From Paraburkholderia hospita (GTDB lineage: Bacteria; Pseudomonadota; Gammaproteobacteria; Burkholderiales; Burkholderiaceae): a stretch of 64,000 bases of DNA. Every line of letters begins with the position of its first letter. The stretch's first letter is position 1. The stretch spans positions 1,922,001 through 1,986,000 of the forward strand of contig NZ_CP026107.1 in the NCBI RefSeq assembly GCF_002902965.1, read 5' to 3'. Position numbers and translations under genes: made by a program. Of this stretch, positions 18,168 through 27,040 are shown piece by piece. The notes under the pieces were generated by a model. It had not been told where the DNA came from. It saw only the letters and a list, made by a program, of their open reading frames with translations, and did not search any database.

Positions 18168-18242
18168 CTGCGAACGGGCGTTCTAAGTCATGTGCAGCGA
18201 TCCGCCCGTGTGCGTCGCATGTGGCGTGGGGATGAATTTCTC

Positions 18243-18268
18243 TCATGTACGGCATGAACAATTAGCGT
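18243..18268. promoter_or_regulatory. Putative LysR operator, site 3
   Basis: TCATGTACGGCATGA, arms matching except one inner pair, followed after 5 nt by a weak third half-site (TAGCGTT). It lies 106 nt from site 2 in the same divergent promoter, on the side of the ABC transporter. Confidence 0.65.
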
Positions 18269-18391
18269 TTGCCCGTCGCCTGGCTCGCCGTCAATCTTGC
18301 TGCCAGAGCGTGCCGTTCCATGGCCACGCGCTGCGCGAATCCGCGGTCCCGTGGTTCTCTATCCGCCTCTCAACCAGTAAGGTCGAATGCC

Positions 18392-19183
18392 GTGAACTTC
18401 ACCAGGAAAGTGCTGAACTCGCAGTGGGTCCGTCCGCTGCTGCTGATCGTGGCGATACTCGTCGTGTGGGATCTCGTGATCCGCATCTTCAAGATCCCGC
18501 CGTACCTCGTACCGACGCCCGAAGCGATCATGCGTCAGATCGCCATGCAATGGTCGATGCTGCTGCAGGAGTCGCTGCCGACGCTCTACGCAACGCTGGG
18601 CGGGTTTGCGCTGTCGGTATTGATCGGCGTGCCGATCGCGATGCTGGTTGCCGCGTCGCCGGTGATAGAAAGCTATCTGTATCCGCTCGTCGTGTTCTCG
18701 CAGAGCATTCCGAAAGTGGCGATTGCGCCGCTTTTTGTCGTGTGGTTTGGGTTCGGTCTCTTTCCGCGCATCTTGGTAGCGTTTCTGCTTGGCTTCTTTC
18801 CCGTGGTCGTATCGACTGTCATGGGTTTCAAGTCTGTCGAGAAAGACCTGATCGATCTAGCAAAGTCGATGGGCAGCTCGCCCGTGAAGACGTTCTTCAA
18901 GATCAGCCTGCCGCATGCACTGCCGTCAATTTTTTCCAGCATGAAGGTGTCGATCACGCTCGCCGTAGTGGGCGCCGTGGTCGGCGAGTTCGTCGGCGCG
19001 AACTCGGGCCTTGGCTTCGTGTTGCAGCGCGCGAACGGCAACTTCGACCAGCCGCTGATCTTCTCCGCGCTCGTGGTGCTGTCGGTGATCGGTGCACTGC
19101 TGTTCGTCGCGATTGACATGCTCGAGCGCGTCGCCATTCCCTGGCATGCGTCACACCGCACGCGCTCACTAGGCCGCGCTTGA
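18392..19183 (+). CDS. ABC transporter permease (TauC/SsuC/NrtB type)
   Basis: 263 aa from GTG 18392. Six membrane segments in the binding-protein-dependent permease domain, with the ATPase-contact EAA loop as DLAKSMGSSPVKTFFKISLP. In-frame ATGs exist at 18269 and 18320 but give a charged N-terminus unlike the family, so GTG 18392 (VNFTRKVL, just before the first membrane helix) is preferred; this is uncertain. First gene of a permease-binding protein-ATPase operon divergent from the Mo-hydroxylase operon, with operator site 3 about 135 nt upstream. Confidence 0.88.
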   Translation: MNFTRKVLNSQWVRPLLLIVAILVVWDLVIRIFKIPPYLVPTPEAIMRQIAMQWSMLLQESLPTLYATLGGFALSVLIGVPIAMLVAASPVIESYLYPLVVFSQSIPKVAIAPLFVVWFGFGLFPRILVAFLLGFFPVVVSTVMGFKSVEKDLIDLAKSMGSSPVKTFFKISLPHALPSIFSSMKVSITLAVVGAVVGEFVGANSGLGFVLQRANGNFDQPLIFSALVVLSVIGALLFVAIDMLERVAIPWHASHRTRSLGRA

Positions 19184-19257
19184 CACGCGCGCGCTGCGTG
19201 CTGCGTGTTGCGCTCCGCGCGCTTCGAATACCCAATTAAAACCAGGCAGGAGACGAC

Positions 19258-20250
19258 ATGAAGTCCAGAAGGTTATCGCGCATGGCAGCCGCGCTGAGCA
19301 TTGCGGCGATCTGTTGTGGCAGCACGGCGGCCTATGCCAAAGACTCGCTGACGATGATGCTCAACTACACGGTCAACGGCGCCGTGGCACCGTTCTACCT
19401 CGGCAAGGTGAAGGGCTACTACGACGCCGAAGGCATCGATCTGAAGCTGATGGAAGGACACGGCTCGGGGCCGACCGTGCAGGCCGTCGCGACGCATAAC
19501 GTCGACATCGGCTACGCCGACTTCAGCACGATGGTGAAAGTGGCCGCGATGGGTGCGCCCATCAAGGCGATTGGCGTACTGATGCAGGAGAACCCGACCT
19601 CCGTGGTCGGCCTTGCGGAAAAGAACATCAAAACGCCGCAGGACATCAAGGGCAAAACCGTGGCCGTCGCGCCGGGCGATGCATCGTCGCAGCTCTGGAC
19701 GATGTTCATGAACAAGGTCGGCCTGAAGGATTCCGACTTCAAGACCATCACGGGCAACCCGCAGACCACCATCAATGCCGTGATTACGGGCCAGGCCGAT
19801 CTGCTCGTCGGCTTTGCGACGATTCCCCTCATCTCCGTCGAGCAGGCCACGAAGAAACCAGCGCGCGCAATACTTTTTGCCGACTACAACGTGAATGTCG
19901 CGACGCTGAGCATCATCACGCGCGACGACATGATCAAGGACAATGCCGACCTGCTCAAGCGCTTCATGCGCGCCACGGCGAAGGCGGTGAACGACAGCGA
20001 AAAGGACCCTGCTGCCGCCGTCGATGCGTTGCTCAAGACGCTGCCCGCAGCCGGCTCGCGCGACACGATGATTCGCACGCTCAAGGCGACGATTCCGTTC
20101 TACCGCACGCCTGACACCGAGCAGGCGCCGATCTTCCATGTCAGCACGAAGAACATCAACGATTCGGTGGCCTCGATCGTGCAATACAGCAAGCTCGATC
20201 CGTCGGCTAACGTGCCCGCGAAGTATTACACGGGTGCATTCGTCCCCTGA
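19258..20250 (+). CDS. ABC transporter periplasmic substrate-binding protein (NMT1/TauA type)
   Basis: 330 aa. Signal peptide with AAYAK cleavage site, then an NMT1/THI5-like two-lobe fold: MLNYTVNGAVAPFYLGKVKG, GPTVQAVATHNVDIGYADFST and QTTINAVITGQADLLVG. ATG 19258 has AGGAGACG just upstream. Family members bind sulfonates, nitrate, pyrimidines or aromatic acids. Paired with the flanking permease and ATPase; the operator motif places it with the UbiD/Mo-hydroxylase regulon, so a heterocyclic or aromatic acid is the likely ligand. Confidence 0.92.
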   Translation: MKSRRLSRMAAALSIAAICCGSTAAYAKDSLTMMLNYTVNGAVAPFYLGKVKGYYDAEGIDLKLMEGHGSGPTVQAVATHNVDIGYADFSTMVKVAAMGAPIKAIGVLMQENPTSVVGLAEKNIKTPQDIKGKTVAVAPGDASSQLWTMFMNKVGLKDSDFKTITGNPQTTINAVITGQADLLVGFATIPLISVEQATKKPARAILFADYNVNVATLSIITRDDMIKDNADLLKRFMRATAKAVNDSEKDPAAAVDALLKTLPAAGSRDTMIRTLKATIPFYRTPDTEQAPIFHVSTKNINDSVASIVQYSKLDPSANVPAKYYTGAFVP

Positions 20251-20305
20251 GCCGCGCCTGAACCATCGCTCCCCCCCATATTGTTCATCTGAAACCGGCC
20301 CCGCT

Positions 20306-21139
20306 ATGACCACTGTACTGAAGCTTGATGAAAAGCATTACCGATCGCCCGCACCGATGCCTGCGAAACCGCTGATCGAGTTACGCGGCGTCACCAAGAG
20401 CTACCGCAGCGCGCAGGGGATGATGCAGGCGCTCAGGCCGCTCGACTTCGATATCCGCGAGCAGGAGTTCGTGTCGATCGTGGGACCGTCCGGATGTGGC
20501 AAGAGTACCTTGCTGAAGATGGTCGCGGGGCTTGAAGAGATTTCGTCTGGGACGATGACGCTGTCGGGGCAGCCGATTCGCGGGCCGCAGAAGAATGTCG
20601 GGATTGTGTTTCAGAGTGCTGTGCTGCTGGCATGGCGGAATGTGCTGGACAATATTTTGCTGCAGGCTGAAATGCGGCGTATGCCGAAGCGCGATGCGCG
20701 TGAGAAGGCGATGAAGCTGATTGCCATGGCTGGGCTTGGCGGATTCGAGGAGAAATACCCGTGGCAGTTGTCGGGTGGCATGCAGCAGCGGGTTTCTATC
20801 TGTCGCGCGCTGCTGCACGAGCCGGCTGTGCTGTTGATGGATGAGCCGTTCGGTGCGCTCGATGCGATGACGCGGGAAAGTATGAATATGGAGTTGCAGC
20901 GGATCTGGCTGGAGTCGAAGAAGACTGTTCTTTTGATTACGCATAGCATTCCGGAAGCGGTTTTTCTTTCTGATCGGGTTTTGGTGATGTCGGAGCGGCC
21001 TGGTGCTATTGCTGCGATTTATGATATTGAGTTGCCTCGGCCAAGGCCGTTAGAGGTTATGGCTACGCCGGCGTTTTTGCATTACACCAAGACTATTCGG
21101 GCGCATTTCAATGCGCAGGGGTCGTTGGACGAGCACTAG
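20306..21139 (+). CDS. ABC transporter ATPase (TauB/SsuB/NrtD type)
   Basis: 277 aa. Walker A GPSGCGKSTLLK, Q-loop VFQSAVLLAWRN, signature LSGGMQQR, Walker B VLLMDEPFGALD and switch His in LLITHSIPEAV. It begins 55 nt after the binding-protein stop. Completes the importer. Codon usage becomes more T-rich in its last 250 nt than in its neighbours, next to the repeat block downstream. Confidence 0.92.
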   Translation: MTTVLKLDEKHYRSPAPMPAKPLIELRGVTKSYRSAQGMMQALRPLDFDIREQEFVSIVGPSGCGKSTLLKMVAGLEEISSGTMTLSGQPIRGPQKNVGIVFQSAVLLAWRNVLDNILLQAEMRRMPKRDAREKAMKLIAMAGLGGFEEKYPWQLSGGMQQRVSICRALLHEPAVLLMDEPFGALDAMTRESMNMELQRIWLESKKTVLLITHSIPEAVFLSDRVLVMSERPGAIAAIYDIELPRPRPLEVMATPAFLHYTKTIRAHFNAQGSLDEH

Positions 21140-21220
21140 CTTTTTTTTGTCTGCGACGCTATAGGCGTTTTTGCCTTTGCTGCGTGAGTGTCGCTGGTCG
21201 GGCTGGTTGCTTTCTTCGCT

Positions 21221-21375
21221 GGCATCCGGATTATGGCTTTGTGCTTCATGCGTCGCCGTTTGGTGTTTTGGCCTTTGCGCTGGCATCCGCGTTTTGTTAG
21301 CGTGCTTCAAACGTCGCCGTTCGGTGTTTTGGCCTTTGCGCGGGCATCCGCGTGATGACTTACCCCTTCAAGCGT
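21221..21375. repeat. Tandem repeat, about 61-bp period, 2.5 units
   Basis: GGCATCCG recurs at 21221, 21282 and 21343, with GCTTCAAACGTCGCCGTT and GGTGTTTTGGCCTTTGCGC in each unit. The last unit runs into the REP block. Related units, in the opposite orientation, follow the REP copies at 2566 and 21942. Confidence 0.8.
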
Positions 21376-21395
21376 CGCCCCTGTGCGGGGCGGCA

Positions 21396-21429
21396 CCTAC
21401 TTTTCTTTGCCGCCGCAAAGAAAAGTAGG
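21396..21429. repeat. REP-like perfect palindrome, copy B1
   Basis: Identical 14-bp arms to the copy at 2533, around CCGCCG, in the opposite orientation to B2. It forms the left end of a composite inverted structure spanning about 21364-21975. Confidence 0.9.
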
Positions 21430-21598
21430 CAAAAGAAAGCGGCTCACACCGCCAACATTTCTTCGTGCCTGAGGGCCCCCAAAGGGTCCTACGCTTCACA
21501 CGGCAACATCCTTGTCTGCTTGCGTTGCCAACGCGCTGAATGAGCGCCTCACCCGCTTCGAATACCCGTGCACGGGCTAACGACAGCGAATGATATGT

Positions 21599-21738
21599 GC
21601 CGCCCAGGTGGCAAACTGTGTGTAGGTTGTCGCGGCGTACACGTTAGCGCTCTTACAGGGTGGAACGCGTGCGCTATCGGGTCCGAAGTGAGGCGTGTGT
21701 GGCTCTACGGCCTACACACAGTTTGCCACCTGGGCGGC
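21599..21738. repeat. Dispersed palindromic element, copy B (140 bp, 28-bp perfect terminal inverted repeats)
   Basis: Left arm 21599-21626 (GCCGCCCAGGTGGC then AAACTGTGTGTAGG) is the exact reverse complement of the right arm 21711-21738. The interior matches copy A reversed. No reading frame with recognisable features is inside, so it looks like a MITE-like or BIME-like non-coding element. It is centred between REP copies B1 and B2. Confidence 0.88.
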
Positions 21739-21908
21739 CGTGGAATATCTGGCACGGCATGGTGCAGCGCGGGTGCGTGAAGCGGGTGAGGCGCACCGCA
21801 AGAGCGTTGGCAACGAACATGGGTCACATGATTGCCGTGTGAAGCGGAAGACCCTTTGGGGGCCCTCAGGCAAATACAAGAACTGGCGGTGTTAGCCGCT
21901 TTCTTTTG

Positions 21909-21942
21909 CCTACTTTTCTTTGCGGCGGCAAAGAAAAGTAGG
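21909..21942. repeat. REP-like perfect palindrome, copy B2
   Basis: Same arms as the other two. The surrounding block, from GTGAAGCGGAAGACCCTTTGG at 21839 to GGGGCGACGCTTGAAGC near 21971, repeats the block at 2463-2600 closely. GGATGCCAG units follow. The whole stretch 21140-22137 has no gene. Confidence 0.9.
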
Positions 21943-22137
21943 TGCCGCCCCGCACAGGGGCGACGCTTGAAGCTCGACGGCAAAGCGCGGATGCCAGAGC
22001 ACAGGCAAAAACACCGCCCGACAACGCCCACGCCGCAAACGCGCGAACCCGGATGCCAGCGAATGGCAAAAGCACCCAACCCGTGACAAACAGAAAAAGG
22101 CGCGCCGCAGAAAAAAAACCAGCGCGCCAGCGCCCCC

Positions 22138-23229
22138 CTAGAACCAGTGATTAATACCAAACGAAACACCCGTCTGCTTCTCATGCTGCGAGGGATTCAA
22201 GGTCGCATTCGTCACATACACGCCCGTGAAATGCGTATAGTCAATATCCGCATAAAGCTCGGTGCGCTTCGAGAGCAAATAACTCACCCCAAGAATCGCC
22301 ACATCCTTTCTGCCGTCCACTCCATTCGTCTTATTCTTGTTGTCATAATACGCCGCAGTCACGTTGAAGAAAGGCGTCATTTGAAACCGCACCCCGCCCC
22401 ATAAATACTGATTCCGCGTCATGCTATGCACGCTAGCCGGCACGTCCTGCAAATTCAGCGAATACCCCGCCATCACATCGACGGGCCCGACCGTTACCGT
22501 CCCGCCCGCGGTGTACTGATCGTTGCTGAAGTACTGACTCGACGTAGCCGACAACGGATTGGACTTGTGCGTATAGCCAGCGCCCAGCTTGAACAGTTGC
22601 GTGCGGTAATTCACGCCACCCGCCAACGTCGAGCCATGCGCGGCACTACCCGGCACGCCACCCAGCGCATATTCTCCACGAATCACCCAAGGCCCGAAAA
22701 CACCACGATAGTTGATATCGTTATCGTCACGGCCCGTGTTACCACCCGAGACCGCCGTCGATTCAGTAATGCTCAGGTAATGAAAGTCGAACGGCTCAAA
22801 GTCCTTGATCAGATAATGCTGCAACGTGAACTGACGGCCCATGTCGATCTGGCCGAATGGCCCGCCAAACCCCACTGTCGACGTGCGCTGAAAGAGCTGA
22901 TTGCTCGTATTGTTGTTCGCACCCGTCGACAGCACGTAGCCCGCTTCCAGATTGAAGCGCACATAATAGCCACCGCCGATGTCCTCCTTGCCTTCGAAGC
23001 CCCAGCGGTTCGAGTTGTAAACGCCGTTGGAAGCCATCGACAGCGCAGCGCCACCCGACTTCGTTCCGTTCACGAGATTCCGTAACCCGCCATCCAGAGA
23101 CCCATACAACGTGACACTGCTCTGCGCATGAACCGCGCCGCCCGAAAGACCAAGCAAAGTCAACGCTGTCAGCGAACGCCTCAGGCTGCTTATGCGCGCC
23201 GCGGAAACTACTCCTCCTTTTTCGTCCAT
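22138..23229 (-). CDS. Gram-negative porin (general diffusion, Burkholderia type)
   Basis: 363 aa. Signal peptide ending AVHAQ, then SSVTLYGSLDGGL, NRWGFEGKEDIGGG and GRQFTLQHY typical of 16-strand trimeric porins, with terminal Phe for outer-membrane assembly. ATG 23229 has GGAGGAG a few nt upstream; the frame is open further up but without support. It lies 200 nt downstream of the second ubiD on the same strand and may be cotranscribed with it, which would give the regulon an outer-membrane channel. Confidence 0.9.
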   Translation of the reverse strand: MDEKGGVVSAARISSLRRSLTALTLLGLSGGAVHAQSSVTLYGSLDGGLRNLVNGTKSGGAALSMASNGVYNSNRWGFEGKEDIGGGYYVRFNLEAGYVLSTGANNNTSNQLFQRTSTVGFGGPFGQIDMGRQFTLQHYLIKDFEPFDFHYLSITESTAVSGGNTGRDDNDINYRGVFGPWVIRGEYALGGVPGSAAHGSTLAGGVNYRTQLFKLGAGYTHKSNPLSATSSQYFSNDQYTAGGTVTVGPVDVMAGYSLNLQDVPASVHSMTRNQYLWGGVRFQMTPFFNVTAAYYDNKNKTNGVDGRKDVAILGVSYLLSKRTELYADIDYTHFTGVYVTNATLNPSQHEKQTGVSFGINHWF

Positions 23230-23429
23230 ATCTCCTCCATCAATGTCGTTGTATTCATGTGGCGGGACGTGCGGGATGTGACGCTTCCCGCGCCGTCCAC
23301 CGTGGATGTGCGTCAGCGTCTCGCGTGCACTGCCGTTCGATGTTCTGTCCGCTCCTGTCGGCCAATCATCGACACCCACGCGAGACGCTCCGCTGATGCT
23401 GCTCTGGCAGGACCGCTTTCGGCGGCCGC

Positions 23430-25070
23430 TTACATGTCCTTCTTTTCCTCGAAGTACCAGTCCGAGTCCTTGTTGATCCATTCGGGACCCACACGTTGAC
23501 GCGTCTGTTCTTCACCCGTCTTGAAGTACTCGCTCTTCACCGCGCGCTGCGCCATCGATTCGTTGCGCTCGTCCCAGTCGCCCATCGACACGCCGTACCA
23601 CGGCCATTCGGGACGCAACGCCGGCAAGCCCAGCTCTTCCCAGATCGCCTTTGCGTTTTCCATGTACGGCTTCGTCGGCAGCGACAACGGCGGCAGCTTT
23701 TCCTTGCGCGTCGCATTCATCAGGATCACGCCGTCCACGGCGTCGTCGCCGCGCTGCGCGCCCGACGTGCGCGGACCATGCCCCGTGTCACGCCCATGCA
23801 GGATCTGCACGTCCTTGATTGCATTCATCCGGTAACTCATCGACCAGAAGATCGCATCGCTGTTCTCCGGGTTGATGTCGTTGCTGACGGCCACGACCAG
23901 CTTGCCCACGGCGGGCTGTAGCGAGGCAGCGCCCATCAGCGCGCGCCAGATCTCCGTTTCAGTGGCCTTCTCGCTGAAAACGACAATTACGAGCTTGCGC
24001 AGATTCGTGAGCGGCTCGTGCATCACGACCTTTTCCACGCTGGAAATACGCAGCGAGTTGCGCAGGTGATCGAGGAACAGCGGTTCGAACGCAACTTTCT
24101 TCACCAGCGAGCTTTCACTCGGCGTCACCTGGCTGATGATCGACACGAGGTGCGCATTCTTGCGGCGCGTAATCGCCGTGACGTTCATGTACGGATTGAA
24201 TTCCTGCAGGTTCACGTGACCGTGCGACTCGCCGAAAGGTCCTTCCGGTTCGAGCGTATCCGTCGGCACGAAGCCTTCGATCACGATTTCTGCGTCGGCG
24301 GGCACGAGTAGATCATTGGTCTTGCACTTCACGACGCGCAGCGGCTCGCCAAGAATCGCGCCCGCGACGCCGAGTTCGTCCACGTCGATCGGCAGCTTCT
24401 GCACGGAACAGAACGACACGGCCGGATGTCCGCCGATCACCAGCGCGGCAGGCATTGGTTTGCCCATGGCCTTGTATTTGAGCCAGTGCTGATAGATGCC
24501 CTGCCCCATTTCAATCGACGGATTGCAGCCGACCCGGCGCTTGCCCTTGATCTGCCCGCGATACGTGCCCATGTTCTGGATGCCGTTCTCCGGATCGACG
24601 GAGATGTATTGCGAGCAGGTCGTGTATGGCGCGTTGTCGAAGCCCGGCGTCGAAATCGGAATCGGCAGATGTTCGAGACCCTGTCCGTCGACGTCGAGAT
24701 CGTCGCCGATGAAACACACTTCCTGGCACGGCGCTTCATCCACGGTGACGGGATCGATCGGGTGTCCCTTCGCGTATTGCCACTTCTTGCCAATCTCGTC
24801 GACGGGTACGCCCATACCGATCGAATACACCTCCCGGTTGATCGACAGCGCGCCGACGACGACAGGCAGTTCGAACCGGCGTCCCTTGCTGTCGACGACG
24901 TTATGGAATACGAAGGCCTTGCGGTCCGATTCGGGAATGCCGCCGCGCAACTGCCAACGTACGAGCGGATGCAGCTCGGTGTCCTTGTTGATCTCGCGAT
25001 GGACGTGGATGACGAGACCTTTTTCTTCCAAGGCCTGCAAGTGTGTCTGGAAGGAAGGGAAATTTTTCAT
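23430..25070 (-). CDS. UbiD-family prenyl-FMN-dependent decarboxylase (2)
   Basis: 546 aa, longer than UbiD (1) mainly through a C-terminal extension. Catalytic Arg171 in NMGTYR and Glu276/Glu281 in EGPFGESHGH are in place. It is only distantly similar to the copy at 5417, so it may act on another acid of the same pathway. The Shine-Dalgarno region is weak, and an IS element begins 17 nt upstream of the ATG, so native transcription is probably altered. UbiX at 27041 lies across the IS, divergently oriented, and would supply prenyl-FMN. Confidence 0.92.
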   Translation of the reverse strand: MKNFPSFQTHLQALEEKGLVIHVHREINKDTELHPLVRWQLRGGIPESDRKAFVFHNVVDSKGRRFELPVVVGALSINREVYSIGMGVPVDEIGKKWQYAKGHPIDPVTVDEAPCQEVCFIGDDLDVDGQGLEHLPIPISTPGFDNAPYTTCSQYISVDPENGIQNMGTYRGQIKGKRRVGCNPSIEMGQGIYQHWLKYKAMGKPMPAALVIGGHPAVSFCSVQKLPIDVDELGVAGAILGEPLRVVKCKTNDLLVPADAEIVIEGFVPTDTLEPEGPFGESHGHVNLQEFNPYMNVTAITRRKNAHLVSIISQVTPSESSLVKKVAFEPLFLDHLRNSLRISSVEKVVMHEPLTNLRKLVIVVFSEKATETEIWRALMGAASLQPAVGKLVVAVSNDINPENSDAIFWSMSYRMNAIKDVQILHGRDTGHGPRTSGAQRGDDAVDGVILMNATRKEKLPPLSLPTKPYMENAKAIWEELGLPALRPEWPWYGVSMGDWDERNESMAQRAVKSEYFKTGEEQTRQRVGPEWINKDSDWYFEEKKDM

Positions 25071-25077
25071 GGTTGTC

Positions 25078-25086
25078 CGGTTAATG
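25078..25086. repeat. Target site duplication of the IS, left copy
   Basis: CGGTTAATG, identical to 26559-26567. A 9-bp duplication is the size made by IS4/IS50-type transposases. Confidence 0.88.
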
Positions 25087-26558
25087 CATTTGATTACACA
25101 CAACTCATTCGTCAAGTTCTCGTGCGTACCTGAGTCCGGCGGCGAAATCCATCACTCGCTGCAGACCTTGCCAGATGGTCTTGACTCCGGGTTCGCCATC
25201 GCCTTTGCGCGCCAGGAAGCCACCCAGCATGGCGACCAGACGCACGGCCTCATTCATTCGCGGTGGCGTCCTGGGTGGTTTCTTTTTGTTCAGAATGTAT
25301 GCCGCGCGCCATTCATCGCGCTCGAACAGTAGTTGCGCGTCAAGGTCCGGGCAGGTTCGACCCAGTCGCATCAGCCGGGCGATACGCCACGCGACCACCA
25401 TGTACAGCGCCAGGGCGCGTTCAAGCCGCGCCTTCGATGTGAGCTGCAACGCCTCGACCCGACAGCCGTTCTTGAGTACGTGAAAGAACAGTTCCACCTC
25501 CCAGCGCGCCCGGTACCAGTCAATCAGCTGCGCCGCCGCATCAAGGTCGTTCGCATGGCGGTTACTCAGCAGCCGCCATTCGAGCGGCTTGACGCCTGCC
25601 GGCGGGTCGAGTTCCCGGGCGACGATACACGTGACGCTCACCACGTCGCCGGCCGCATCGGGCAACGCGACACGCTGCGCCCACACCTGCTGGCGGACCG
25701 TGCGCGCCGGCTGAGCCTGACGGGCCGCCAGCGTAAAGTGAATTGTGCCCAAGGGCTTGCCCGCCGTAACCTTGTTCCACAGTTTGCCGCCTTCGGGCAG
25801 GGTGCGATTGTGTTGCGAGCGCAGCAGCCAGTCGGCCGGGTTGTCCAACTCGCGCGCCTTGACCATCAACGCCATGATGTCCGACTCCCGGTCAGCCACG
25901 TACACGAGCCGCGTGGCAGGCAGCGCCGCAGCCTGTTCGGCAACCCGCTCATATCCTTCGATCCAGCGAATACTTTCCTTGAGGCCTGCACGCACACCAT
26001 CCGCGCCTTTGGGTTCGCGTGCCCACATGAAGGCGTCAAGCACGCCCAGCGGCTCGCGCGATGGCGTGACCGCGTAAGTCGGGTGCAGATACATCCCGCG
26101 CTGGGCCTCATACGACAGCGGGCCCAGACCCGTAATCGTCTGGCCGTTAAAGTCCAGCTCCGTTGTATCCTGGATGCATAGCACCACTTCGCAAGCTCGC
26201 ATCCGCTCGGCCGAGCTTTGCCAGTGGGGCGCCAGAATATCGCGCCAGTCCAGTTCATCCTGAGCCAGAAACCGGTACGCCCCGGCCGTCTCCGCCCAGC
26301 CGCCGCATGCGTTAGGTATGCTTGCCGTCGGCTTCTGCGCGAGCCGCTCCGCCAGCAGCACGGCGCGCGCGTTCAGACGCTGATCGCCCAGGTCGATGTC
26401 CTTGAATTCTGCCGCTGCCCAGCTCGCTGCCTCTTGCTTCATGCGCCGCCCAAAATGCGACAGTAAACGACACTCCGAAGCAGTTTACAACCCAATCCGC
26501 TATGTCATTGACCGTAAACGACTTTCTCGGCGCCTACAGACTTATGTGTAATGGGATG
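25087..26558. mobile_element. Complete IS4-family insertion sequence (1472 bp)
   Basis: Bounded by 9-bp direct repeats. The ends are imperfect inverted repeats: the left end reads CATTTGATTACACACAACTC and the right end, read inwards, CATCCCATTACACATAAGTC, 14 of 20 matching and similar in character to IS50 ends (TTATACACAAGT). One intact transposase gene fills it. It lies between ubiD (2) and ubiX and separates the ubiD start from its promoter region. Confidence 0.9.
25105..26442 (-). CDS. IS4-family (Tn5/IS50-like) DDE transposase
   Basis: 445 aa. N-terminal segment WAAAEFKDIDLGDQRLNARA and ACGGWAETAGAYRFL are typical of the Tn5 group. DDE residues: Asp in CIQDTTELDF, Asp in YVADRESDI and Glu in RARWEVELFFHVLK, the last in the YREK-like region. 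No frameshift or stop, so the element may still move. It is transcribed towards ubiD (2), so read-through from it could drive that gene. Confidence 0.94.
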   Translation of the reverse strand: MKQEAASWAAAEFKDIDLGDQRLNARAVLLAERLAQKPTASIPNACGGWAETAGAYRFLAQDELDWRDILAPHWQSSAERMRACEVVLCIQDTTELDFNGQTITGLGPLSYEAQRGMYLHPTYAVTPSREPLGVLDAFMWAREPKGADGVRAGLKESIRWIEGYERVAEQAAALPATRLVYVADRESDIMALMVKARELDNPADWLLRSQHNRTLPEGGKLWNKVTAGKPLGTIHFTLAARQAQPARTVRQQVWAQRVALPDAAGDVVSVTCIVARELDPPAGVKPLEWRLLSNRHANDLDAAAQLIDWYRARWEVELFFHVLKNGCRVEALQLTSKARLERALALYMVVAWRIARLMRLGRTCPDLDAQLLFERDEWRAAYILNKKKPPRTPPRMNEAVRLVAMLGGFLARKGDGEPGVKTIWQGLQRVMDFAAGLRYARELDE

Positions 26559-26567
26559 CGGTTAATG
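26559..26567. repeat. Target site duplication of the IS, right copy
   Basis: CGGTTAATG, matching 25078-25086; it marks the right boundary of the element. From here to 27040 is the original ubiD/ubiX intergenic region, with two operator copies. Confidence 0.88.
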
Positions 26568-26790
26568 ATCAAGGGGAATGCATCGCAAACCGGCCAGCCT
26601 CACGGATTCGCCTGTCGGATTGCATGGTGTGAGTCGAGCAACGGTCGCCGTCACATGAGGTGCCCGGGCAGCACGGCGGCAGACAAGTACCGCTGTTCGG
26701 CAGACGCTGCTTGACGAGTCGCGCGGCATGACATGCGGGACTGTGAGCGCAGACTGAGCCAGAACCTGTCCCCTCGCAAACGGTGATTTC

Positions 26791-26817
26791 TCATGTGCGC
26801 CATGAACGGATTTCATC
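26791..26817. promoter_or_regulatory. Putative LysR operator, site 4
   Basis: TCATGTGCGCCATGA followed after 5 nt by TTTCATC. Same layout as the other sites. 250 nt upstream of ubiX, in what was the ubiD (2)/ubiX divergent promoter before the IS inserted. Confidence 0.68.
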
Positions 26818-26870
26818 CGTGGCAGAGCGCACCGTCGTAGGCCGAATGCGTGCTCAGACGATGAAAAGGC

Positions 26871-26900
26871 TTCATGCCACGCATGAACAGATTTCGTTTG
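26871..26900. promoter_or_regulatory. Putative LysR operator, site 5
   Basis: TTCATGCCACGCATGAA, perfect 7-bp arms around CAC, followed after 5 nt by TTTCGTT. It is 80 nt from site 4 and 170 nt upstream of ubiX. The pair mirrors the pair at 18137/18243. Confidence 0.75.
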
Positions 26901-27040
26901 AAGCGCGTTGGCGTGTCATTCAATCTTCATGGAGGCGTATGCCGCCTGTCGCGCACATGTTTTCTTGCTGATGGGGCGCACGGCATACGATGCATCGCGA
27001 AGCGGCACACGCATGCGCGGCACGGGTTCAACGAGAGACG

